DNA of 64,000 nucleotides, taken from contig JBEPZU010000005.1 in NCBI GenBank assembly GCA_041640715.1, positions 1-64,000 on the forward strand, read 5' to 3'. Below are positions 35,485-43,543 of this stretch, one piece after another. A program made the position numbers and the translations under genes. Origin of the DNA: DSFO01 sp041640715. Lineage in GTDB: Archaea > Thermoproteota > Thermoprotei > Gearchaeales > Gearchaeaceae. Every line of letters starts with the position of its first letter. The stretch's first letter is position 1. The notes beneath the pieces were generated by a model. The model did not search any database and was not told where the DNA came from. It saw nothing but the letters and a program-made list of their open reading frames with translations.

Positions 35485-35644
35485 TTTTCAATCTCTTTTC
35501 AATTTCTTCAATTTTCTTTATTAGGTAATCTAATTTCTTCTCAATACTTACTATTCTTTTTACAATTTCTACTTCATAATCACTGATAAAGCCTGAAAAT
35601 AAACCGCGATTTTCCAACAATTTTCTGAGTTCTTCTCTATCCAT
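35477..35644 (-). CDS. Small coiled-coil protein
   Basis: The predicted protein of 55 residues ends in a strongly charged heptad-like helix (IVSIEKKLDYLIKKIEEIEK), a probable coiled coil. I start it at the Met of MDREELRKLLENRG (35644). The frame is open seven codons further, but that would leave only nine bases to the divergent gene. The function is unknown. It is coupled to the zinc ribbon gene by overlap. Confidence 0.5.
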   Translation of the reverse strand: MDREELRKLLENRGLFSGFISDYEVEIVKRIVSIEKKLDYLIKKIEEIEKRLKNE

Positions 35645-35674
35645 AGTAAGATAATTGAATATCATATTAATATC

Positions 35675-36253
35675 TTGGAATTACTATTTCATGTGAAATT
35701 TAGCCAGTATCTTTTAGAAGCTTCAAGATCAAGGCTTAGACTTTTGTATGTAAGAAATATAAAAAAGAGAAAAGATTTTCTCTTAGTAATAAATAAACTT
35801 TCATCTCCTTATTATTGCGGTATTATCATAGATTTTAACATTATATTAAAATTTGGAGAAAATTTGGCCGATTTTTTAGCAGATATCTTTAGAATGGATT
35901 ATAAATCAATATTAATGTTTCCGATATTAACTTATTTTTTGAATGAAAAAATATTAGAATATTTTATTAATTTAGGAATAGACGCTTTGATTCTCGATCC
36001 AGAATATATTTTAAACAAAAATATATCAAAATTTCTCTATGAAAATGAACTAGGTATAATATGCTATGGCTATTTTAAGGGTGCTCTTACCTTAAATCGA
36101 CGTTTATATAAGAATTTAATGAAGGCGAACTATGATGCTATATTAACCTTAAATGTAAATAAGAAAGTGCTTTATGGACTTAAACTTCGATTTAATAAAA
36201 TCTTGATGAATATAGGGGATTTAAACGGAGACGTTTTAATAGAAGAATTTTAA
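35675..36253 (+). CDS. Unknown conserved-looking protein
   Basis: I do not recognise this 192-residue protein. It starts with TTG. Alternating strands and helices (IIIDFN, SILMFPILTYF, IDALILDPE, GIICYGYF, YDAILTLN) suggest an alpha/beta fold, perhaps a partial TIM barrel. The second half loosely recalls the RNase P protein Rpp30 layout, but none of its diagnostic residues are certain. It is very rich in Leu, Ile, Lys and Asn. Its stop overlaps the convergent RHH gene by four bases. Confidence 0.55.
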   Translation: MELLFHVKFSQYLLEASRSRLRLLYVRNIKKRKDFLLVINKLSSPYYCGIIIDFNIILKFGENLADFLADIFRMDYKSILMFPILTYFLNEKILEYFINLGIDALILDPEYILNKNISKFLYENELGIICYGYFKGALTLNRRLYKNLMKANYDAILTLNVNKKVLYGLKLRFNKILMNIGDLNGDVLIEEF

Positions 36254-36429
36254 GGTCCCAATAATACCTTTGCTTTTTCATGAAGCAAATCAACGTTTTT
36301 TTCTTTTCTGAAGAAATCCATTAAAGCGTATCTTATGAGCTCACTTCTAGTTGTGAATCTTCCTTCTTCTATCAGCTTATCTATTTCCCGCAAGTAGGCC
36401 TCAGGCAATTTAATAGATATTATTTTCAT
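36250..36429 (-). CDS. Ribbon-helix-helix (CopG-type) DNA-binding protein
   Basis: A 59-residue frame begins with a strand MKIISIKLPEAYLREIDKLI, then EEGRFTTRSELIRYALMDFF, which is the complete CopG/MetJ ribbon-helix-helix with the usual Gly-Arg-x-x-x-Arg-Ser-Glu turn. A short helical tail follows. Such dimers repress promoters. It lies divergent from the RAD55/KaiC-like operon, with 47 bases between the two starts, so it is well placed to control that operon and itself. It is short and easily missed in annotation. Confidence 0.85.
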   Translation of the reverse strand: MKIISIKLPEAYLREIDKLIEEGRFTTRSELIRYALMDFFRKEKNVDLLHEKAKVLLGP

Positions 36430-36476
36430 AATACCCGCGTAATACTTTCATTTCCTAATAAAAGAATTTTCATTTT

Positions 36477-37337
36477 ATGAAAAGAAGATATTTTAAGATG
36501 GATTTACCAACATCTAAAAAGAACAATCGTAAGTTCGATGGTTCTACTCAAAGGATCAAATTCAGAATAGCTCTTTTAGACGAACTTGTGCCTAAAGGTT
36601 TCCCCTCAAACTCCTTCATATTGATCTCAGGCGAGGGCGGAATAGCTAAGTCAACTATGGTACAAAACATAGTCTTTAATTTCCTTAAGTCAAAGTATGG
36701 TTGTTTTTATATCTGCATAGACGAACATCCTCTATCTGTCTATCAGAATATGATTCTTCAAGGATTCGACATAAAAAACTACTGTGAAAAGGGGCAAATG
36801 CTTTTTGTTGATATGTTTTCTTATCGGTTAAATCTTTCAAATGAGGAAGTTGTTAGACTTAAAAATATAATAGCAGTGAATTATCCAACGAATTGGCAAA
36901 GTTTGCTTTCGCTCCTGCTTTCTCACGTCAATATTTTGATTCAGACTTATAATAAGGCGTTGGTAGTCATAGATTCGCTCACAGAACTCTTGAATAAGTT
37001 AGATATGAATTCTGTCCTTGATTTCGTTAAAAGTGCGAGGTTTGAAATTTGTAAGAAAAAGAAAATACCTATTTTTGCAACTTCTCATTTCGGTATAAAG
37101 ACTTTCGAAGATTTCGAACAGGTTTTGGATTATCATGTGGATGGAATATTCGATCTTCGTTACGATCCTGTTGCTATGCAATACGGTTTTCTCGTTAAAC
37201 AAATAAGGATAAGGAAGCTGAGAAGTTCTTTGCACAGTAGCAAATGGCATTCTTTTGAAATAGTCAATGGAAGGATCGTGAAATCTCGGTTAGAAAATCT
37301 AACTCAAAAGGTTGGAAGCTTAAATGTCAATTTATAA
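36477..37337 (+). CDS. RecA-superfamily ATPase, RAD55/KaiC-like
   Basis: This 286-residue protein is a single RecA-like domain. Walker A is GEGGIAKST at 52-60, preceded by the family-typical LDELVPKGFPSNSFILISG. Walker B is ALVVIDSLTELL in the middle, and a sensor-like IFATSHFG follows. The C-terminal HSFEIVNGRIV matches KaiC/RAD55 proteins. The N-terminal 20 residues are basic and variable. Related archaeal proteins act in signalling, pilus/archaellum control (ArlH) or recombination. It heads a plus-strand operon with two unknown small proteins and faces an RHH regulator. Confidence 0.8.
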   Translation: MKRRYFKMDLPTSKKNNRKFDGSTQRIKFRIALLDELVPKGFPSNSFILISGEGGIAKSTMVQNIVFNFLKSKYGCFYICIDEHPLSVYQNMILQGFDIKNYCEKGQMLFVDMFSYRLNLSNEEVVRLKNIIAVNYPTNWQSLLSLLLSHVNILIQTYNKALVVIDSLTELLNKLDMNSVLDFVKSARFEICKKKKIPIFATSHFGIKTFEDFEQVLDYHVDGIFDLRYDPVAMQYGFLVKQIRIRKLRSSLHSSKWHSFEIVNGRIVKSRLENLTQKVGSLNVNL

Positions 37338-37352
37338 AAAAATAATGGGGAG

Positions 37353-37667
37353 ATGGCCGAAAATGATGAAATTGAAAAGATCTACCTCCAGCTTAAGGCT
37401 ATTTCTTTAATAAAAATAATCCCATTAGTTTATGGCGTTGATTTGAACCGAGATAATTTCGAAAAAGTACTATATCTTGTTTATGGTTTGAATTCAAAGG
37501 AAGCTCAAATACTAAGAGATACTGCCAGAGGTAAGATTTGCAAATTTTCAAGTAAGGTTATTGAGAATGCTCTTGAAGAATTTGTTAAATTTTTAAATGC
37601 CACAGGATATATTGTATCAGTAAAGATATTTTTAGAGGAAGGCATCGATGAGTTTTGCTTCTCTTGA
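37353..37667 (+). CDS. Unknown small protein in RAD55 operon
   Basis: This is a 104-residue, mostly helical protein (EKIYLQLKAISLIKIIPLVY, then KEAQILRDTARGKICKFSSK) with no motif that I recognise. It starts 15 bases after the RAD55-like gene and overlaps the next gene by 20 bases. It probably works with the ATPase, but the function is unknown. Confidence 0.5.
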   Translation: MAENDEIEKIYLQLKAISLIKIIPLVYGVDLNRDNFEKVLYLVYGLNSKEAQILRDTARGKICKFSSKVIENALEEFVKFLNATGYIVSVKIFLEEGIDEFCFS

Positions 37668-38028
37668 GAAATACATCATAAATCTCCTCTATGAAGGAAA
37701 TGTGATATGCAAGCTAGAGATGATTAGATATCTTAGTCCTATACTTATAGAGAGGATCGTTAGAGCTCTTCCGATAAAAGGTCTAGTCCTCGTTTCAAAG
37801 AATAAAGTGTTAATTAATATCCCGATAGCCTATGGTTTAAGTAAAGGTAAGTTTAATCATGAAGAAGGCAATGTAGCTTATGACGCTTTTAATAAGGCTC
37901 TAATTATTTACCTAGGCAGCGAAGCTGATAATTTAGAAAACATAGGAAGAGTATCTGAAGGTCTATCAAATCTGTCTAAACTTAAAACAGGAATGTTCGT
38001 AACTCTCGATTTGGAAAAAGAAGAATAA
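37648..38028 (+). CDS. Unknown small alpha/beta protein in RAD55 operon
   Basis: The 126 residues start with helices (SLEKYIINLLYEGNVICKLE). Then comes IKGLVLVSKNKVLINIP, which recalls the first strands of a Roadblock/LC7 domain, but the rest does not match well enough to call it. The end is acidic. The gene overlaps its upstream neighbour and closes the operon. Roadblock-like proteins often sit with small GTPases or ATPases in archaea, so the fold is worth testing. Confidence 0.45.
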   Translation: MSFASLEKYIINLLYEGNVICKLEMIRYLSPILIERIVRALPIKGLVLVSKNKVLINIPIAYGLSKGKFNHEEGNVAYDAFNKALIIYLGSEADNLENIGRVSEGLSNLSKLKTGMFVTLDLEKEE

Positions 38029-38074
38029 TTTAAAACAAATTAAGAAAAAGGACAATATTAGTTGAAGGTACTTC

Positions 38075-38419
38075 TTATTTTATTTCTACAAAGGGCGGTT
38101 TTTTATCCAATGATATTACTGGTATCGATATGAAACCCGCTTTCGTTCTGTCCGAAAATAATATTGTTTCACCTCCTTCATCGACCCTTACTAGAATATA
38201 CTTTCCTTCGTTTTCGTTAGTACAATAGTAGAATATAGGTACGCCGTTTAAGTTGAAATAATCATGGAATATCACAAACATTCCATAATAGTTTTTTTCT
38301 TCATGAGTAAACCGAATTAGGTATGCCGGTTGGCCTAGGCTTATCATCATGGCAGCAAATCTCGCTATGTCTGCTATGCTAGATGCTTCTAAAGAGTATA
38401 CAGGCTTTATTTCAGTCAT
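38075..38419 (-). CDS. Unknown beta-rich small protein
   Basis: The 114 residues consist of an N-terminal helix (SSIADIARFAAMMISLG) followed by about six beta strands (AYLIRFTHEEKNYYGMFVIF, VPIFYYCTNE, KYILVRVDEG). There is no signal peptide and no known motif. It follows the membrane protein gene by 24 bases on the same strand. I cannot name it. Confidence 0.5.
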   Translation of the reverse strand: MTEIKPVYSLEASSIADIARFAAMMISLGQPAYLIRFTHEEKNYYGMFVIFHDYFNLNGVPIFYYCTNENEGKYILVRVDEGGETILFSDRTKAGFISIPVISLDKKPPFVEIK

Positions 38420-38443
38420 AATAAAGAGTTTATCTTTTCTTGC

Positions 38444-38986
38444 TTATTTTCTTAATCTTACAGTCATCGCGTTGATTTTTATACCATATAAACTCGTCAA
38501 TAAACCCACGAGAACCAAACTTGATGTAACTCCAAAATAAAAATATGCATTGAAATATTGAATGAAGCTACTGGAATAAAAGACCGAATTGGTCAAAGAG
38601 AACAACCATGCAATAAAAGTGCTAACCAAAAACAAAGAGAATGCATTCAAAAATATGTGCATTTTATTTTCGGGCTCTTTATGAAAAACTTGATTATAAA
38701 TCAGTAAAGTTATAGCAAAAATTATCCCTAATGTAACGGCCAAGATTATCGGCATTTTTATTAATATAGCATATATGATCGACCCCAAAAATCCTCCAGC
38801 AAGAACAGATTGTTTTCGCAAATAAGGAGTTAATAAGAAGGTCAAAAAATAGAGTGGAACTATTCTATCGATAATACCTAGTTGAGAGGGTAAGTTAAGC
38901 AAGAAAATATTTGAGAAAGGAAAAAGAAATGTTAAGATTAAAGTTCCAAAAAAACCTTCTTTAAAGTTAGAAAAAAATTTGATCAT
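38444..38986 (-). CDS. Unknown multi-spanning membrane protein
   Basis: The 180-residue protein has about five hydrophobic helices (near 14-34, 42-54, 60-75, 78-95, 110-130 and 140-167 by eye) and basic loops, ending in RLRK. No transporter signature is visible. It lies between Alba and the unknown beta protein on the minus strand. Confidence 0.5.
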   Translation of the reverse strand: MIKFFSNFKEGFFGTLILTFLFPFSNIFLLNLPSQLGIIDRIVPLYFLTFLLTPYLRKQSVLAGGFLGSIIYAILIKMPIILAVTLGIIFAITLLIYNQVFHKEPENKMHIFLNAFSLFLVSTFIAWLFSLTNSVFYSSSFIQYFNAYFYFGVTSSLVLVGLLTSLYGIKINAMTVRLRK

Positions 38987-39010
38987 AAAAAAATTAAAAA
39001 TTTTGCAATT

Positions 39011-39355
39011 TTACTTTATTTTCTCTAGGTGTATTTCGATGGTTGATACGTCTCTTGCTTTTTCTCCTTCTCCTACTCTTTCAGTGCCGATTTCTATTTT
39101 AGAAACGCTGATAGCACCAGGTAGGAACTTGTTCTTCAGAATTTCTACTACATCTACTGCTCTAGATATATTTGCTCCTCTTGCTTTTAAAGTAGCCCTA
39201 TTAGAACCGCGCTGGAATTGCATTAAAGTGGCTACTACATATCCCATTATCGGCTTTTTACCTATTAGTACTGTATTCTCAGGTATCGGTGTTCTCTTTT
39301 TTGCTTGTTGTTCTGAAACTACAGGTATGGCTTCGGATTTTGTTTCTTCGGTCAT
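39011..39355 (-). CDS. alba: Chromatin protein Alba
   Basis: This small basic DNA- and RNA-binding protein packages archaeal DNA. The Alba core runs from about residue 26. VLIGKKPIMGYVVATLMQF includes the conserved Lys pair, whose acetylation is known in Sulfolobus. RGANISRAVDVVEILKN is the second helix and RDVSTIEIHLEK the last strand. An unusual polar N-terminal extension of about 20 residues (TEETKSEAIPVVSEQQAK) precedes it. Confidence 0.93.
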   Translation of the reverse strand: MTEETKSEAIPVVSEQQAKKRTPIPENTVLIGKKPIMGYVVATLMQFQRGSNRATLKARGANISRAVDVVEILKNKFLPGAISVSKIEIGTERVGEGEKARDVSTIEIHLEKIK

Positions 39356-39391
39356 GCTTCTCCCTCGTTAATGAAAATTAAGGTAATTGTT

Positions 39392-39400
39392 CTTTATAAA
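39392..39400 (-). promoter_or_regulatory. TATA box of alba
   Basis: Read on the minus strand, TTTATAAAG lies 37-45 bases before the Alba ATG, and GAGGGAG near the ATG could serve as ribosome binding site. The box overlaps the stop codon of the upstream aminotransferase gene, so alba probably has its own promoter and a short leader. Confidence 0.5.
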
Positions 39401-40641
39401 TGTTTACTATAAACTTTAAGATTAGTTACGAATTCTTTGATTCGTTTTATTCCTTCAAATATCATCTCCTCGTTTAAAACGGCTGGAGAGAAAGATAATC
39501 TGGTCCAACCATCAAGACCGAAGTCAACTCCTGGGGCTAAAGCGATTTGTTGTTTATTAAGCAATTCTGCACAGAATTTCCTGGAATCTTCCATTATTTT
39601 TTTGTGGTTGAAGAATAGATAGAAAGCTCCCTTAGGTTCTAACATTTCAAATTCGGAAATTTCTTCTCTTAGTGTTTTATAAGTAATTCTAGCTGTTCGT
39701 TGATAGATTTCCTTTCCTTTATAAATGAACTCTTTTATTTTTTCTAAGTTTTCTTTCTTACTCAATAATTCAGCTATAATTTTCTGGGAAAAACTGTTTG
39801 GACACAAAATTGAAGTTTGTCTTATAGTTTCAACGTATTTCGTTATTTCTCGATCAGCTAAAATGTAAGCCATCCTTAGTCCCGGTATTCTTAGTTCTTT
39901 AGAGAAGGTACATATGAAAATTTCATGTTCATCGATGTTTTTACTGAAATAATAAGGTTTCTCTACGTAACAAAATCCTCTATAAGCTAGATCTGTTATC
40001 AAATAGATTTTATTATCTTTGGCTATCTCTGATATTTCACGAAATAACTTATCATCTATAACTTGACCATCTGGGTTTCCAGGCGAGGTAAGGAATATGG
40101 CAGAGGTTTTATCAGTAATCAACTCTTTTAATTCCTCTAAATCTGGTTCATATCTTACACTGTCTTCTTTCAATAAATTCCAGTATTTTATTTTAGTCTT
40201 TAGATTGCTTGCCAACAAAATTTGTCTAAAGTAGTTTAAATAATGCGGTCTGGTAAGTATTATTTCGCTGTTTTCATGAGCTAAATTCTCCATTAGCGCA
40301 GCTGTCAATTCTGTGCTTCCATCGCCTATAGTTACGTTTTCATCCTCTATTTTTCTTCCGAAGAGCTCTTTTTCGTATTCAATAATCGAACTGATAGTTT
40401 CAGTAAGTCCTCTAGTAGGACCGTACTGAGTACTTCTCAAAAATTTCGATTCGTCGCTTAAAATGTCTTTTATTGCTTCTTTGAGAAAAGGGGGAGGTGG
40501 ATCTTGAGGCCAACCACCTGCTAAATAAATAATTTTTTTCTCTGTTTTAGTCTTAGAATATTCTTCTATTAAATTCATTATTTCTCTTATACTATGAGGA
40601 TTTTCTAAGAAGAACTTAGCCTTCTCTGAAATTTTTTGCAT
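39394..40641 (-). CDS. PLP-dependent aminotransferase, class I/II
   Basis: This is a second fold type I aminotransferase, of 415 residues. The cofactor Lys is in CTFSKELRIPGLRMAY, Asn and Pro in SPGNPDGQVID, and Asp/Tyr in TDLAYRGFCY. The variant NPDG replaces the usual NPTG. It is related to the aminotransferase at 22337 but clearly divergent. The substrate is unknown. It begins 35 bases from the divergent small gene at 40677. Confidence 0.82.
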   Translation of the reverse strand: MQKISEKAKFFLENPHSIREIMNLIEEYSKTKTEKKIIYLAGGWPQDPPPPFLKEAIKDILSDESKFLRSTQYGPTRGLTETISSIIEYEKELFGRKIEDENVTIGDGSTELTAALMENLAHENSEIILTRPHYLNYFRQILLASNLKTKIKYWNLLKEDSVRYEPDLEELKELITDKTSAIFLTSPGNPDGQVIDDKLFREISEIAKDNKIYLITDLAYRGFCYVEKPYYFSKNIDEHEIFICTFSKELRIPGLRMAYILADREITKYVETIRQTSILCPNSFSQKIIAELLSKKENLEKIKEFIYKGKEIYQRTARITYKTLREEISEFEMLEPKGAFYLFFNHKKIMEDSRKFCAELLNKQQIALAPGVDFGLDGWTRLSFSPAVLNEEMIFEGIKRIKEFVTNLKVYSKHL

Positions 40642-40676
40642 AAGATTTAAGAGAGATGATATATTATAAGTTTAGC

Positions 40677-40997
40677 ATGGAAGTTGTTCTCAATGTACTT
40701 TTAACATCTAAAACCATGTTTAAGGATAACAATGAATGGTATGTAAGACTGGAATTCTCTCAAGAAAAAGGTTTACCACCTATGGTAGCTAGTCCTGGTG
40801 ATTTAAACCTACAAAATCTAATGCCTTTCTTTCAGCAAATAATGCGTACTATAATACCACAGTCAGCAATGTTGCCAAGATTAATTCTTGTTTTAAGAGA
40901 AGAAGAATGGGAGAAATTGGAAAATAAACCAGATATAGGAGATGAGATCGTTATTAGATTTTCAGACAATAAAGAAATTTCTTTTAAGAAAAATTAA
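40677..40997 (+). CDS. Unknown small protein
   Basis: This 106-residue protein (from ATG 40677, MEVVLNVLLTSKTMFKDNNE) has strands at both ends and a central Met/Pro-rich helix (NLMPFFQQIMRTIIPQS). The frame is open to 40656, but an A/T box at 40646-40653 fits a start at 40677. I do not recognise the family. Its stop overlaps the convergent RNA polymerase subunit gene by four bases. Confidence 0.5.
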   Translation: MEVVLNVLLTSKTMFKDNNEWYVRLEFSQEKGLPPMVASPGDLNLQNLMPFFQQIMRTIIPQSAMLPRLILVLREEEWEKLENKPDIGDEIVIRFSDNKEISFKKN

Positions 40998-41284
40998 CCG
41001 GAAATATCTTCTATTTTCTCCAAGCCTGCATCTGTCCCTCTTTTTATCAAGAAAGGTATTTTTTTAGCTTCAATTTCAAGTTTGGCTATTTTAATTGGAT
41101 CATTTATTTCTTTTGGTACTTTTATCAGAGGGTCCGCTCCTTCGAGGAGTTGTAAAGCCCTAATGCCTATTATCCTAGCTTTCTCGTATCTTATTTGTGA
41201 GGGGGGTAAGTTCACAAAGACTGGGAGTTGTAAAAAAATTTCTTTATCATTATGTTTCTCCTGTTTCTTCGCCTTTCCCTTCAT
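40994..41284 (-). CDS. rpoK: RNA polymerase subunit K (Rpo6)
   Basis: This is the small omega/RPB6-type subunit of archaeal RNA polymerase. The signature is complete: RYEKARIIGIRALQLLEGADPLI, followed by DPIKIAKLEIEAKKIPFLIKRG, the segment that clamps the largest subunit. The open frame of 96 residues overlaps the thermosome gene by 35 bases and starts with a Lys-rich tail. An internal GTG near codon 22 could be the real start. The two genes are co-directional. Confidence 0.9.
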   Translation of the reverse strand: MKGKAKKQEKHNDKEIFLQLPVFVNLPPSQIRYEKARIIGIRALQLLEGADPLIKVPKEINDPIKIAKLEIEAKKIPFLIKRGTDAGLEKIEDISG

Positions 41285-42899
41285 GCTTCGAAGGTTTGGT
41301 AGGAGCAGCAGAAATTATGTCATCTACCCTCAAAATCATTATAGCAGCTTCTGTGGCTGCTTTGATCGCTTGTTGCTTAACATTAGCTGGATCAAAAATA
41401 CCTTTCTTAGCCATGTCCTCTATATTTCCTTCTAATACATTCACTCCGTATGCATACTTGTTTTCTGAATGCAATGCCCTCAACTTTACTAGAGTATCTA
41501 TCGAATCCATACCTGCCGTTTCAGCTAATATCGAGGGTATAATTTCTAATGCTTCAGCAAATTTCAATGCGGCAAGTTGTTCTTTGCCATACAAGTTCTT
41601 ACTGAATTCTCTAACTTTAAGCGCTAAAGTAACTTCTATCGCTCCTCCTCCTGGGAATACTTTTCTTTTTTCTAGAGTATTTTTGGCTACATATATCGCA
41701 TCTCTTAAAGCTCTTTCAGCTTCATCAATTATCAGCTCAGAACCCCCTCTTATTAGTATAGTCACAGCTTTAGGGTTCTTACAACCTTCTATGAAGAGCA
41801 TTTTTTCTTCACCTATTTTTCTTTCCTCAACGAGGTCAGCGTAACCCAAGTCCTCCGGTTTAATATCCTCGATATCTGTTATTATTCTAGCGCCTGTAGC
41901 CTTTGCAACCTTTTCTACATCGCTTTCTTTAACCCTCCTTACAGCCAAGATATTCTTTTTCTTAAGTAAAAATTGCGCGGTATCATCTATACCTTTCTGG
42001 CATATTACTACATTAGCTCCTGTAGAAGCGAGCTTATCTACTGCTTTCGCAAGGATCCTTGTTTCTTCGTCAAGGAAGCTCTTCATTTGTTCAGGGGAAG
42101 TGATGCTTATCTTAGAAGAGATTTCAGGCTTCTCTATTTCCAAAGGTGCATTTATCACCGCTATTCTAGCCCCTTTAACCAACTTTGGCATTCCTGGGTG
42201 GACAACTTCTTTGTCTAATACTAGACCTTTAATCAATTCGGTATCCTCCAAAGATCGCCCTTTTCTTTTTTCTAATTTTATATAATCAGGGTTTATCCTA
42301 GTTTCACCATTAACCTCTTCAGCTACAAGCAGACAAGCTTGCATTGCTATCTCTGCGAGTTTTTCTTTATATTCACTTATCGCTTTACTATACATCGATG
42401 CCATAATCACTTTCTTTAGCATATCATAGTCTTCTTTTTCTACCTTTATAGCGAGGTTATCGATTTCCCTATTTACGTAATCTAATGCCTTTCTATAACC
42501 GTCTATGATTATCGTAGGATGAATGTTTTGCGCTAATAATTCTTCGGCCTTCTTTAAAAGTTCTCCAGCTAATACTACTACGGTTGTAGTACCATCTCCT
42601 ACTTCTGAATCTTGCGCCTTAGATACTTCAACTAGCATTTTAGCTGCAGGATGATTTATCTCCATTTCTTTCAATATTGTTGCTCCATCACCTGTTATAG
42701 TGACGTCTCCTAAACTATCTACCATCATCTTATCTAACCCTCTTGGTCCTAGGGAGGTCTTTAGAGTCTCCGATAATACTTTAGCTGCTGCGATGTTTAT
42801 TTCATAGGCTTCCTTACCAATGGTTCTTTTTGTTCCTTCTTTTAATATCAAGAAGGGAATAGGTTGAGTAGAAGCTTGCGCCGCCATAGTCATTTTCAT
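41250..42899 (-). CDS. thsA: Thermosome subunit (group II chaperonin)
   Basis: This ATP-driven folding chaperone forms double rings in the cytoplasm. The ATP-binding stretch is SLGPRGLDKMMVDS with GDVTITGDGATIL, and the catalytic GDGTTT lies in SEVGDGTTTVVVLAGEL. Near the end GGGAIEV and the equatorial EALEIIPSILAETAGMD are typical. The C terminus is Gly/Glu-rich. Three Met codons (1, 3 and 5) occur at the start. A TATA-like TTTAAATA at 42916-42923 fits best with codon 3 or 5 as the true start. Confidence 0.94.
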   Translation of the reverse strand: MKMTMAAQASTQPIPFLILKEGTKRTIGKEAYEINIAAAKVLSETLKTSLGPRGLDKMMVDSLGDVTITGDGATILKEMEINHPAAKMLVEVSKAQDSEVGDGTTTVVVLAGELLKKAEELLAQNIHPTIIIDGYRKALDYVNREIDNLAIKVEKEDYDMLKKVIMASMYSKAISEYKEKLAEIAMQACLLVAEEVNGETRINPDYIKLEKRKGRSLEDTELIKGLVLDKEVVHPGMPKLVKGARIAVINAPLEIEKPEISSKISITSPEQMKSFLDEETRILAKAVDKLASTGANVVICQKGIDDTAQFLLKKKNILAVRRVKESDVEKVAKATGARIITDIEDIKPEDLGYADLVEERKIGEEKMLFIEGCKNPKAVTILIRGGSELIIDEAERALRDAIYVAKNTLEKRKVFPGGGAIEVTLALKVREFSKNLYGKEQLAALKFAEALEIIPSILAETAGMDSIDTLVKLRALHSENKYAYGVNVLEGNIEDMAKKGIFDPANVKQQAIKAATEAAIMILRVDDIISAAPTKPSKHEGKGEETGET

Positions 42900-42944
42900 A
42901 TTTTGTTGAATTAATTATTTAAACTTTTTCGTGAATAGACTATT

Positions 42945-43139
42945 ATGGAGTCAAACGATAAGAGGATTAAACGAATAACCATCTTTATAACTTCTCTTTT
43001 TCTTGTTATCTTTTTTATTATAATGATTTTATTTTATTTAAATTTAATCTATATATCATTAGATCTTTTTTATCTTTTATTATCTTTGACTTTTATTTCA
43101 TTTTTAGCTTCTATTATAAATTATTTGAGTAAATCATAA
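42945..43139 (+). CDS. Small two-helix membrane protein
   Basis: The 64 residues contain a basic N terminus (ESNDKRIKRI) and two hydrophobic helices (about 11-32 and 36-58). The function is unknown. It lies divergent from the thermosome gene, with about 45 bases between, and before another small membrane protein. The frame could be a real small gene, but support is limited to topology. Confidence 0.4.
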   Translation: MESNDKRIKRITIFITSLFLVIFFIIMILFYLNLIYISLDLFYLLLSLTFISFLASIINYLSKS

Positions 43140-43210
43140 AAAATTTACTTTTTTAATTTTAAAAAATTAAATTACAAGGTAGTTAAATATCTTGAATCTA
43201 ATCAGTTTTG

Positions 43211-43543
43211 ATGTATAATTTCTATACATCACTGCTTTTAGCGTTAGTAATTTTAGAGCCATTAATGATCGTTGATGATACTAATAGCACGCTCGATCCT
43301 TTTCAATGGCTTAAAAACATCTTTGATAAAGGAATTGCGGCTATAGAAGAGTTGGGAAGTTATTTTCTCGGAAGGTTAGTTAAATTCCTTTTATTTTTTT
43401 CAAGGATGATTTATGCAGTCGTAATTATAATAGGTTTAATACTTTGGTTATCTGGGCTTCAACCACATAAAGGTAGAAGGTTTGTAATAGGATCTATATT
43501 TTTAGCTATCATCGTAGAATTTCTCTCCATCATTTTAACTTAA
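43211..43543 (+). CDS. Small membrane protein, three hydrophobic segments
   Basis: The 110-residue protein has a hydrophobic N terminus that could be a signal peptide (about 4-20), then an acidic stretch, then two helices (about 55-80 and 88-108) separated by a basic turn (HKGRR). A TTG three bases earlier is a possible start. The signal-plus-hairpin topology recalls VirB2/TrbC-type pilins and archaeal CedA1-like proteins, but no sequence motif proves this and no conjugation genes are adjacent. It overlaps the convergent acetyltransferase gene by 14 bases. Confidence 0.45.
   Translation: MYNFYTSLLLALVILEPLMIVDDTNSTLDPFQWLKNIFDKGIAAIEELGSYFLGRLVKFLLFFSRMIYAVVIIIGLILWLSGLQPHKGRRFVIGSIFLAIIVEFLSIILT

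Noticed and set aside
35675..36253. RNase P protein Rpp30
   Set aside because: Only the strand-helix order recalls it; no diagnostic residue is secure, so it is left as unknown.
41197..41844. Long plus-strand frame of 215 codons opposite the thermosome gene
   Set aside because: It is the complement of highly conserved chaperonin sequence with no promoter or family resemblance; long antisense frames are common opposite conserved genes.
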